Source: JBGPLH01 sp041486365 [NCBI: Thermodesulfobacteriota bacterium] | GTDB lineage: Bacteria > JAUYMQ01 | Length of the DNA: 17,757 nt | Reading direction: 5' to 3' | Assembly (NCBI GenBank): GCA_041486365.1 | Contig: JBGPLH010000029.1 | Location: forward strand, 1 to 17,757 | Shown: piece after piece, positions 7,262 through 15,458 of the stretch | Layout of the letters: each line of letters begins with the position of its first letter | How positions within the stretch are numbered: position 1 is the first letter of the stretch | Notes under the pieces: model-generated | The model's input: the letters and a program-made list of their open reading frames with translations, nothing else | Told to the model about the DNA's origin: nothing | Databases searched by the model: none | Translations under genes and position numbers: made by a program

Positions 7262-10200
7262 TCAGAACGAGCTTCCCACGGAGAACTCGAAGACGGAGGC
7301 GTCCTCGCCTTCCTCCCGATTGAGCGGCACACCCCACTCGAAGCGCAGCGGCCCGAAGGGCGAGCGCCAGCGGATGCCCGTGCCGAAGGCATAGCGCAGA
7401 TCGCCGATCTTGATCGGATCTCCCTCGGCGAAGGCCTGGCCGCCGTCGAAGAAGAAGAGGCCGCCCAGACCCGCCTTCCTGTTCAGGGGGAACTGGTACT
7501 CCAGGTTGAAGAGCGCGTACTTGTTGCCGCCGATGACCTGCGTCTCGTTCCGGTCGATCACGCCGTTGCCGTTCAGATCCACGATGGCGTACTGCGTGGT
7601 GCCGTCGACGGACCCCGAGACGCCGCTGATCGCCAGGGGCTGCAGCAGCGCGCGGCTCGGGCCGAGGGACCGGGCCTTGAAGCCGCGAACGGAGTTGAGG
7701 CCGCCGAGGAAGAAGCGCTCGGTGATGGGCAGGAGCTGATCCGAGTCGAGCACCGTGAGCGGGAACGTCTGTCCGGGATGCGTCGACTGCCCCTCGGCGG
7801 TGGAGACGTTCACCGGCACGCCTACGGTCGTGGTGCCGGCCGGGCAGCAGATCGGCGGGAAGAAGCCGGGCGTCCCTGTCGTCCCGGTGGTCGGGGCCGG
7901 GTCGTTCAGCTTGTAGTCCTGGATCGTGTTGCGCGCATTGGCCCCGCCCGCGCGCACGTTGAAGGCGATCGTGGACTCCCAGGGGAAGAGCTTGATCGGG
8001 AACCAGTAGGTGAACCGCCCCTCCACCTTCGTGAACTTGTTGTCGCCGCCCAGGGCCGCCGCGTCCAGGCCGATGCTGAACAGCGATCCGGCCGTCGGCT
8101 CGAGCCGATCGTTGCGCGTATCGCGGACCAGGGACGGGCTCACGGACGACGTGGTGGCGCTGCCGCGCACGTCCTCGCGAAAGAGGAGCGAGGTGGCGTT
8201 GAACGCGACGTCGCTCACCTCCGAGTCCTCGAAGGAGTAGCCGAGGAACAGGCGGGTGAACTCGAAGACCGGGTAACCCACGGAGAACCCGCCCCCTCGC
8301 CCGCGCCGGGTGAAATCGTTGAAGTCGCGGCTGTCGAGGAACGCGTTGACTCCCAGCGCCCAGAGCGTGCCGCCCACGTAGGGATCGCTGAAGCGGAAGG
8401 TGAGATCTTTCCGGCGGCCGCCGACGTCCGCCGACAGGGCGAGCTGCTGGCCCCGGCCGAAGAGGTTGAGCTGCTGGATCTGGGTGGCGAAGATGAACTC
8501 GTCCACGCTGCTGAATCCCGCGCCGAAGCTGAAGGAGCCCGTCGGCCGCTCCTTCACGCCCACCGTGAGGTGGACATTGTTCTGGGTCGAGCCGACCCGT
8601 GTGTTCACCGTCACGTCGTCGAAGAAGCCGAGGGACTTCACGCGGTTCTTGGTCTGCTCCACGGCCTTCGCGTTGTACAGCTCCCCCTCCGCCGGGAGGG
8701 TCTGCCGGCGGATCACGTGGTCGCGGGTCTTCACGTTGCCCACCACGTCGATGTCCTCGAAGTACACCAGCTTTCCCTTCGTGACGTCGTAGGTGATCGC
8801 GACATTGTGGGTGGCGTCATCCACGTCCGTGAGCGGCGTGACGTTGGCGTAGAAGAAGCCGTTGTTCGCGTACCGCTTCGTGAGGGTGTCGATGTCGTCG
8901 GTCATGAGGGAACGATCGAAGGTCTCCCCGCTCTTCAGCTTGAAGCTCTTGCGCGCCGCCGCCTTGTCGAGGAACTCGTCTCCCTTCACGTCCACGCGGC
9001 TCACCTTGTAGAGGGCCCCCTCCTCCACCGCCACCTTGATGTAGAGCCACTTGTCGTCGTGGGTGATGTCCGGCTCGCCCACGTCGGCCCGCAGGTAACC
9101 GTGGTCGAGGTAGTACTCGTGGACCTTGTTCAGGTCCTCGTAGAAGGTCGGCTCCTGGTAGATGCCGCGGTTGTTGATCTTGCTCAGCACCTTCGAGGCG
9201 ATGTCCCACTGATGGGTCTTCATCACGCTCTTCAGCCGGCCGTCGTCGAAGGCCTTGTTGCCCGTGAACTCGATCGACTTGAGCTTGAGCTTGTTCCCCT
9301 CGGTGACGTTGAACGTCACCGCCACGCTGTTCTCGTCCACCTGCAGGAGGCTGTACTTCACCGTGGCGAGGTAATAACCGGACTGCGAGAAGTAGGACTG
9401 GAGCCGCTGCTGGTTTTCGTAGAGCTTCTTGAAGTCGAGGGTCTCGTTCGGCTTCACCGTGAGGATCTCGTCCAGCTTGGCCTTCTTCACGTGGCGGTTG
9501 CCGGCGTAGTTGATCGACCGGATGATCGGGTTCTCGGCCACGATGAATGTGACGATCTTCCCCTGGTCGGTCTGCTGGACGTCCACCTGCACGTCGCGGA
9601 AGTAACCCATCTTGTAGATATTGCGCACGTCATCCTGCGCCGCCTTGGCCGTGAAGGGGTCGCCCGGCTGCATGGCGACCCGGCCCCGGATCGACTCGGC
9701 CTCCACCCGCTGGCTGCCGGTCACCCGGACCTCCGCCACGCGCTCGCGGGGCGGCACGGTGGCCGTGATCTTGGGCCCCTTCCCCGTCGTGATCCGATAG
9801 GTGACGATGCGGCCCGCGGGCTTGTCCTGGACCTTCACCTCCACGTCGCGCACCTCGGGACGCTGGAGGAGCTTGCGGATGTCCTGCTCCAGGTCCGCCT
9901 CGGAGAACGTCTCGCCGACGTGGCTCGTGAGCGAGCCGAGGATCTCGTCCTCCTGCCCCTCCCGCGCGCCCTGGATCTGGATCTCGGCGATGAGGGGCGG
10001 GCCCCCTTCCGCGGGCGCCGCGGCGCCCGGCGCGGCGGGCCTTTCCGCCACGCGTGGCGGGGGGGCGGTGGGAGGCGCGGCGACGATCGTCGCGATCTTG
10101 TCGGCCACTTCCTGGATCCGTGGCACGATCGCGTCGTCACCCCGGGCCAGCGAGGTCACGCGCCCGGCCGTGGACGCGGCGGCCACGTTCCAGACCTTCA

Positions 10201-10570
10201 CGTCCAGCGAGTAGTCGCTCGCGGCCTTCGTGATGCTTCCGAGCACCACGTAGTCGGCCCCGAGCTGCCGGCCCACCTGCTGGACGCGCTGCTCGGCCAG
10301 CGCGCGCCCGGCGGCGTCCCCCACCGCCTCGCGCACGAGGTACTTCTCGACCACCGAGATCCCGCCGTGGCTCTCCAGGCGGGACGACAGGAGGTCCATC
10401 ACCGCATCCTGCAGATAGCTCATCCGCTGGGGGTCGCTCACCTCGAACGGGAGCACGGCCAGCACGACCTTCGTGCCGGCCGGCCGCGTGAGGTTCGCTT
10501 CCGCGCGCGCGGTGGCAGCAGTCGCGACGAGGCCGATCAGCACCGCCAGCAACCCGAGCTTCTTCCCCAT
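7262..10570 (-). CDS. bamA: Outer-membrane insertase BamA with a CsgG/FlgO-like N-terminal domain
   Basis: BamA folds and inserts beta-barrel proteins into the outer membrane. At 1102 residues it is about 300 longer than E. coli BamA. Residues 1-23 form a signal peptide ending ARA. Residues about 34-163 resemble a CsgG/FlgO/TolB-N type alpha/beta domain (VVLAVLPFEV, LLSSRLESHGGISVVEK, LGADYVVLGSITK). A Pro/Ala linker spans 164-192. Six POTRA-like repeats follow at roughly 193-265, 277-348, 349-427, 428-518, 520-600 and 601-676; five is usual. The barrel spans 677-1102, with the diagnostic VRGF at 961-964 and a terminal beta-signal ending in Phe. Oddities: a long loop with Cys908-Cys909, and an EF-hand-like loop at 998-1009. 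ATG at 10570 has a G-rich site about eight bases upstream. It lies 50 bases after lolD and precedes ompH. Confidence 0.95.
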   Translation of the reverse strand: MGKKLGLLAVLIGLVATAATARAEANLTRPAGTKVVLAVLPFEVSDPQRMSYLQDAVMDLLSSRLESHGGISVVEKYLVREAVGDAAGRALAEQRVQQVGRQLGADYVVLGSITKAASDYSLDVKVWNVAAASTAGRVTSLARGDDAIVPRIQEVADKIATIVAAPPTAPPPRVAERPAAPGAAAPAEGGPPLIAEIQIQGAREGQEDEILGSLTSHVGETFSEADLEQDIRKLLQRPEVRDVEVKVQDKPAGRIVTYRITTGKGPKITATVPPRERVAEVRVTGSQRVEAESIRGRVAMQPGDPFTAKAAQDDVRNIYKMGYFRDVQVDVQQTDQGKIVTFIVAENPIIRSINYAGNRHVKKAKLDEILTVKPNETLDFKKLYENQQRLQSYFSQSGYYLATVKYSLLQVDENSVAVTFNVTEGNKLKLKSIEFTGNKAFDDGRLKSVMKTHQWDIASKVLSKINNRGIYQEPTFYEDLNKVHEYYLDHGYLRADVGEPDITHDDKWLYIKVAVEEGALYKVSRVDVKGDEFLDKAAARKSFKLKSGETFDRSLMTDDIDTLTKRYANNGFFYANVTPLTDVDDATHNVAITYDVTKGKLVYFEDIDVVGNVKTRDHVIRRQTLPAEGELYNAKAVEQTKNRVKSLGFFDDVTVNTRVGSTQNNVHLTVGVKERPTGSFSFGAGFSSVDEFIFATQIQQLNLFGRGQQLALSADVGGRRKDLTFRFSDPYVGGTLWALGVNAFLDSRDFNDFTRRGRGGGFSVGYPVFEFTRLFLGYSFEDSEVSDVAFNATSLLFREDVRGSATTSSVSPSLVRDTRNDRLEPTAGSLFSIGLDAAALGGDNKFTKVEGRFTYWFPIKLFPWESTIAFNVRAGGANARNTIQDYKLNDPAPTTGTTGTPGFFPPICCPAGTTTVGVPVNVSTAEGQSTHPGQTFPLTVLDSDQLLPITERFFLGGLNSVRGFKARSLGPSRALLQPLAISGVSGSVDGTTQYAIVDLNGNGVIDRNETQVIGGNKYALFNLEYQFPLNRKAGLGGLFFFDGGQAFAEGDPIKIGDLRYAFGTGIRWRSPFGPLRFEWGVPLNREEGEDASVFEFSVGSSF

Positions 10571-10620
10571 CGGCGGTCCACCCCCCCTTGGCGTGTCCGT
10601 ATGCCGCGAGCCTCTTGGTG

Positions 10621-11295
10621 TCAGGGACTGAGCTTTCCCTCGGCGAGGTGCAACTGCCGTCCCATCTCCTGCGCCATCTTCTCGTTGTGCGTCACCACCA
10701 GGATCGTGAGGCCCTTCTTCCGGTTCAGCTCGATCAGGAGCTCCGTGATCGTCGTGGCGGTCCGCGGGTCGAGGTTTCCCGTCGGCTCATCGGCCAGGAG
10801 GATCATGGGATCGAGCACGAGGGCCCGCGCGATCGCCACCCGCTGCGCCTCGCCCCCGGAGAGCTGCCCCACCCGGTTCGTGAGCCGGTGCCCGACGCCG
10901 ACTTCCGTGAGGAGCGCCGCCGCGCGCTCCCGGGCCTGGGCGCGGCGCATCCGCCGGATCAGGGCGGGCATCATCACGTTCTCGAGAGCCGTGAATTCCG
11001 GCAGCAGATGATGGAATTGGAACACGAAGCCGATCGCCCGGTTCCGGAACCGGGCCAGGTCGGCCGGCTTGAGCAGGAAGGGATCTTCCCCCTCCACCAG
11101 GACCCGCCCGGAGGTCGGCCGGTCGATCGTCCCGAGGATGTGCAGCAAGGTCGACTTGCCGACCCCGGAGACCCCGACCACGGCCGTGGTCTCGCCGCGC
11201 GACACCGTGAAGTTGAGGTCCCGCAGGACCTCGACGCGGGATTCGCCGGCGCCGTAGGACTTGCAGAGCCCTTCCGCCTGGATCAAGGGGCGCAA
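10621..11295 (-). CDS. lolD: Lipoprotein-releasing ABC transporter ATPase LolD
   Basis: LolD powers extraction of outer-membrane lipoproteins from the inner membrane together with the adjacent permease. The 224-residue ATPase has Walker [10 protein letters not shown] (41-49), Q-loop Gln93 and signature LSGGEAQ (145-151). Walker B is ILLADE (165-170) and the switch is His203. [16 protein letters not shown] (92-107) is the LolD signature that separates it from other MacB-type ATPases. There is no ATG at the 5' end. TTG at 11295 is used here. A second TTG at 11286 would give [11 protein letters not shown] and overlaps the stop of an 18-codon mini frame as TTGA, so it is a real alternative. The gene lies between the permease and bamA. 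Confidence 0.92.
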   Translation of the reverse strand: MRPLIQAEGLCKSYGAGESRVEVLRDLNFTVSRGETTAVVGVSGVGKSTLLHILGTIDRPTSGRVLVEGEDPFLLKPADLARFRNRAIGFVFQFHHLLPEFTALENVMMPALIRRMRRAQARERAAALLTEVGVGHRLTNRVGQLSGGEAQRVAIARALVLDPMILLADEPTGNLDPRTATTITELLIELNRKKGLTILVVTHNEKMAQEMGRQLHLAEGKLSP

Positions 11296-11339
11296 ATGAT
11301 ACCACAGCCTTTCCGGCCGTCCAAAACCGGCCCGTTCAT
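11283..11339 (-). other. Possible 18-codon linker frame between lolC/E and lolD
   Basis: An ATG at 11339 overlaps the permease stop as ATGA and opens an 18-residue frame ([18 protein letters not shown]). It ends in TGA at 11285-11283, overlapping a possible lolD TTG start at 11286. The product looks like no known peptide. If used, it would carry ribosomes across the 40-base gap by stop-restart. It may equally be chance; no independent Shine-Dalgarno was identified. Confidence 0.25.
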
Positions 11340-12634
11340 TCGCTCCGCAGCCCCTCGACCGGGTCGGTCCGCGAGGCCTGCCAGGAGGGAACGATCGTGG
11401 CGAGGATGCTCGCGCCGAGCGCCGCCACGAGAATCAGGGTGATCTGGAGAGGCTCGATCGTCGCCGGCAGCTGCGAGAGGTTGTATATCTCCGGCGGCAG
11501 CGGGTTGAAGCCGAAGATCTTCTCCACGAGGTGCTGCAGCTCGCCGATGTGATCCACCGTGGCAAGCCCCAGCGCGAGCCCCGTGAGAATCCCCCCGCCG
11601 CCGATCAGCAGCCCCTCGATGAGGAAGATCCGGCTGATGCCGCCGTCCGTCGCCCCCATGCTCTTCAGGATCGCGATGTCCTTGTGCTTCTCCATCACCA
11701 TCATGACGAGCGTGCTGATGATCCCGAAGGCCGCCACCGCGACGATGAACACGAGGATGATCGTCATCGTGACCTTCTCCGTGCGCAGGGCCGAGAAGAA
11801 CGTCGGATTGAACTCGGTCCAGTCGCGCGCGTTGAAGGGGAAGCCCAGGCGCTTCTGGATCGCGCGGGCGATCTCGGCGGCCTCGAAGATCCCCGTCGTG
11901 CGCGCCTCGATGCCGAAGGCCACCTTGCCCGTCGAGAGGAAATCCTGCGACTCGTCCAGCGTGACGTAGGCCACCTGGCTGTCGTACTGATAGAAGCCCG
12001 ACTTGAAGATCCCGACGACGCGGAAGCGCTTGAACTTGGGCGAGGGACCCGCCGGCGTGGAGCGGCCTCCGAAGGGAGAGATCACGACGATCAGGTCGTT
12101 CAACCCCACCTTGAGCAGGCCCGCGAGATCGGTGCCGAGGACGACGCCGGGGTACCTTGATAAAGCCGGCTCGGCCCCCTTCTCCGCCTTCGGATCGGGG
12201 AGCGCGGGGGGATTCTCGAGCCAGGCGAGCTTCCCCTCCTTCAGGTCGTGCTCGATGTTCGTGACCTTCGGCGCGAGCCGCACGTCGATCCCCTTGAGAT
12301 CGACGCCGATCACGCCGCCCTCGGAGCGCAGCATCACCTGCGAGAGCTGGAAGGGGGCGGCGGCCACCACGCCCGGTGTGTCCTGCACCTTGCGGAGGAC
12401 TTCCCCGTAGCGGTCCATCGCGCCGTCCACGCGCGTGACAATGATGTGCGCGTTGGCGCCGATGATCTTGTCGCGCCACTGCTCCTCGAAGCCGTTCATC
12501 ACCGAGAGCACGGTGATCATCACCCACACGCCGAGCGCCACGCCGCCGAGCGTGATGATGCTCGTCACCGAAATGAAAGCCTGCTTGCGCTTGGCGAACA
12601 GGTAGCGGATGGCGATGAACCACTCGTAGGGCAC
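11336..12634 (-). CDS. lolC: LolC/LolE-family lipoprotein-releasing permease
   Basis: This is a 432-residue inner-membrane permease of the FtsX/MacB superfamily that passes lipoproteins to the periplasmic carrier. The start [35 protein letters not shown] is split between a cytoplasmic elbow and the first membrane helix (about 22-46). A large periplasmic domain spans about 47-285. Three further helices lie at about 289-314, 336-358 and 398-418. The coupling motif [11 protein letters not shown] at 318-328 contacts LolD, and the tail [13 protein letters not shown] is the family ending. Start is GTG at 12634, 20 bases after the lysS stop. Only one permease gene is present, so it may act as a homodimer, as in single-permease (LolF-like) systems, or have a partner elsewhere. 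LolC and LolE cannot be separated here. Confidence 0.92.
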   Translation of the reverse strand: MPYEWFIAIRYLFAKRKQAFISVTSIITLGGVALGVWVMITVLSVMNGFEEQWRDKIIGANAHIIVTRVDGAMDRYGEVLRKVQDTPGVVAAAPFQLSQVMLRSEGGVIGVDLKGIDVRLAPKVTNIEHDLKEGKLAWLENPPALPDPKAEKGAEPALSRYPGVVLGTDLAGLLKVGLNDLIVVISPFGGRSTPAGPSPKFKRFRVVGIFKSGFYQYDSQVAYVTLDESQDFLSTGKVAFGIEARTTGIFEAAEIARAIQKRLGFPFNARDWTEFNPTFFSALRTEKVTMTIILVFIVAVAAFGIISTLVMMVMEKHKDIAILKSMGATDGGISRIFLIEGLLIGGGGILTGLALGLATVDHIGELQHLVEKIFGFNPLPPEIYNLSQLPATIEPLQITLILVAALGASILATIVPSWQASRTDPVEGLRSE

Positions 12635-12654
12635 GGTCGGACCTTCGTTTCGGG

Positions 12655-14274
<1,620 letters not shown>

Positions 14275-14477
14275 GACAGCCCTTCGCTCCTGTCCTGGAA
14301 ACGACCTCGGGCGCGGGTGGGCGGCCGGGGCTGCGAACCCGCAGGGACGCGGGAAATCGCGGGAAAACGTTCCGGTGGGGGGATGCGGCGGTCCGGAGGG
14401 CGGAACCGGTCGAGACCGGTGCATGAACGCGGGCGGGAGCCCCCCGACGGACCCCGGCTCGCCGATACCCTTCAAAG
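14275..14477 (-). promoter_or_regulatory. lysS leader of about 200 nt with a small hairpin
   Basis: Between the predicted transcription start (about 14478) and the lysS ATG lie about 200 bases. ACCGGT, CTCG, ACCGGT at 14405-14420 can form a six-pair hairpin with a four-base loop. I recognise no riboswitch or T-box element. The lysS frame is open throughout, yet its translation is Pro/Arg-rich and unlike any LysS N-terminus, so I treat this as untranslated leader. Whether it regulates anything is unknown. Confidence 0.4.
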
Positions 14478-14484
14478 CAGCGGC

Positions 14485-14513
14485 AATCTAGTCCTAAAGC
14501 GGCGTGGCGTCAA
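14485..14513 (-). promoter_or_regulatory. Predicted sigma70-type promoter of the lysS-waaA operon
   Basis: On the minus strand TTGACG (14513-14508) is followed after exactly 17 bases by TAGATT (14490-14485). That is five of six and four of six matches to the -35 and -10 consensus, in an AT-richer patch of otherwise GC-rich DNA. It begins right after the upstream terminator. Transcription would start near 14478 and run through lysS and the envelope genes. I saw no equally good pair elsewhere in the operon. Confidence 0.7.
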
Positions 14514-14543
14514 GAAAATACCCGGCGTTCTCCCGGGCTTTTC
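14514..14543 (-). terminator. Intrinsic terminator after the metalloprotease-TPR unit
   Basis: On the minus strand, GAAAAG, CCCGG, a seven-base loop GAGAACG, CCGGG, then TATTTTC. The GC stem is extended by pairing of GAAAA with TTTTC around a small bulge. It starts 20 bases after the TPR gene stop and ends with a U-rich tract, a typical Rho-independent layout. It separates the accessory unit from the lysS promoter, which follows without a gap. Confidence 0.75.
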
Positions 14544-14562
14544 CGCATGGGTCACGCTCCCG

Positions 14563-15435
14563 TCAGCGCTTCTTTATGCGATCCGCAACCTCCCCCATCT
14601 TCTCGATCAGGTAGGACGGCGGCTCCGCCTGCGGTCCGGGGGGAGGCCTGACCAACAGCGCGTCCTCGTAGGCCTCCAGCGCGTCAGCGTTCCGGTTCAG
14701 TCCGCTCAGGGCGTCGCCGAGATCGATGTAGCCGTCGACGCTGCGGGGATCGGCCTTGAGGATCAGGAGCGCCGTCTTCCGGGCGTCCTCGTACCGCTTC
14801 GCGCGAAGATAATAGTCCGCCAGCTCGGCGAGACGGCGGCTCTCAAGCTGGGCCGCCGGGACCGTCGCTCCCGCCGCGCGCCGGATCGTCACCACGACCG
14901 GATTCGAGATGACGGTGGGCCGCCATCGCCAGGGAGGCCAGAGAGGTTGATGGAGCGACGCGACGATCGTGTAGCGTCCCGCGGCGACGCGCGCCGTCTC
15001 CCCCGGCCCCACCGCGAGGTCGATCGTGTGCACGTGATCCGCATCGAGCAACGCCTCTTCGCCGGAATCCTGCTCGACGGTGGGGTGGCCGCGAGCATCC
15101 CGGCCAAAACGGATTGAGATTGGAGGAGAGAGAGGCGTTGGCTCCCAGGGAATCACCCGCCCGCTTCCGGCCAGCGCGAGGCGCAGATGGCTCGACCAGG
15201 GATCGCCCGCGCCGCCGACCCGCGCCACCGGGCCGCCAGGCGCGCCCCCAAGGGAAACGGTGAAGATCAGCGGCGTTCCGGGGAGTAGGCGGACGTCCCG
15301 GCCCCGGTTCACTTCGAGCGAGAGAACGGGGGGCGGCGCGTGCGCGACGGACCGGGCCCGCCAAGCGACCCATCCCGCCGCAAGCAGCAGGAGGGCGAGA
15401 ACGATCAGGCCCACACGGCGAATCACTCCAGGCAT
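14563..15435 (-). CDS. Membrane-anchored protein with beta-rich region and C-terminal TPR repeats
   Basis: This 290-residue protein is not recognised as a named family. Residues 5-26 are a single hydrophobic anchor (VGLIVLALLLLAAGWVAW) after a basic start, so the rest is probably periplasmic. Residues about 35-185 are rich in short beta-like strands and Pro/Gly turns (LIFTVSLGG, RYTIVASLHQP, NPVVVTIRR) and could be an Ig-like sandwich. Residues about 200-265 carry two TPR-like units (LAELADYYLRAKRYEDARK, then YIDLGDALSGLNRNADALEAYEDALL). ATG at 15435 is chosen because AGGAG lies eight bases upstream. An ATG at 15459, overlapping the previous stop as TGATG, would add eight residues but has no Shine-Dalgarno. 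It is co-transcribed with the metzincin-like gene upstream. TPRs suggest partner binding; no catalytic motif is seen. Confidence 0.75.
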   Translation of the reverse strand: MPGVIRRVGLIVLALLLLAAGWVAWRARSVAHAPPPVLSLEVNRGRDVRLLPGTPLIFTVSLGGAPGGPVARVGGAGDPWSSHLRLALAGSGRVIPWEPTPLSPPISIRFGRDARGHPTVEQDSGEEALLDADHVHTIDLAVGPGETARVAAGRYTIVASLHQPLWPPWRWRPTVISNPVVVTIRRAAGATVPAAQLESRRLAELADYYLRAKRYEDARKTALLILKADPRSVDGYIDLGDALSGLNRNADALEAYEDALLVRPPPGPQAEPPSYLIEKMGEVADRIKKR

Positions 15436-15458
15436 GGAGGCGTCTCCTGCCGAGCGCA

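Noticed and set aside
7826-7849. CPAGTT shared by the BamA loop and the metzincin-like protein
   Set aside because: Six residues in Pro/Gly/Thr-rich loops, with no further similarity around them; probably coincidence.
7778-11011. Plus-strand open frame of 1077 codons opposite bamA and lolD
   Set aside because: It is a shadow caused by high GC. The composition is dominated by His, Arg, Val, Leu, Asp and Glu with no domains, while the minus strand encodes clear BamA and LolD.
14275-14475. 67-codon N-terminal extension of LysS
   Set aside because: The frame is open, but the translation is Pro/Arg-rich, lacks similarity to LysS starts, and begins at TTG with no ribosome site. The ATG at 14274 has a good one.
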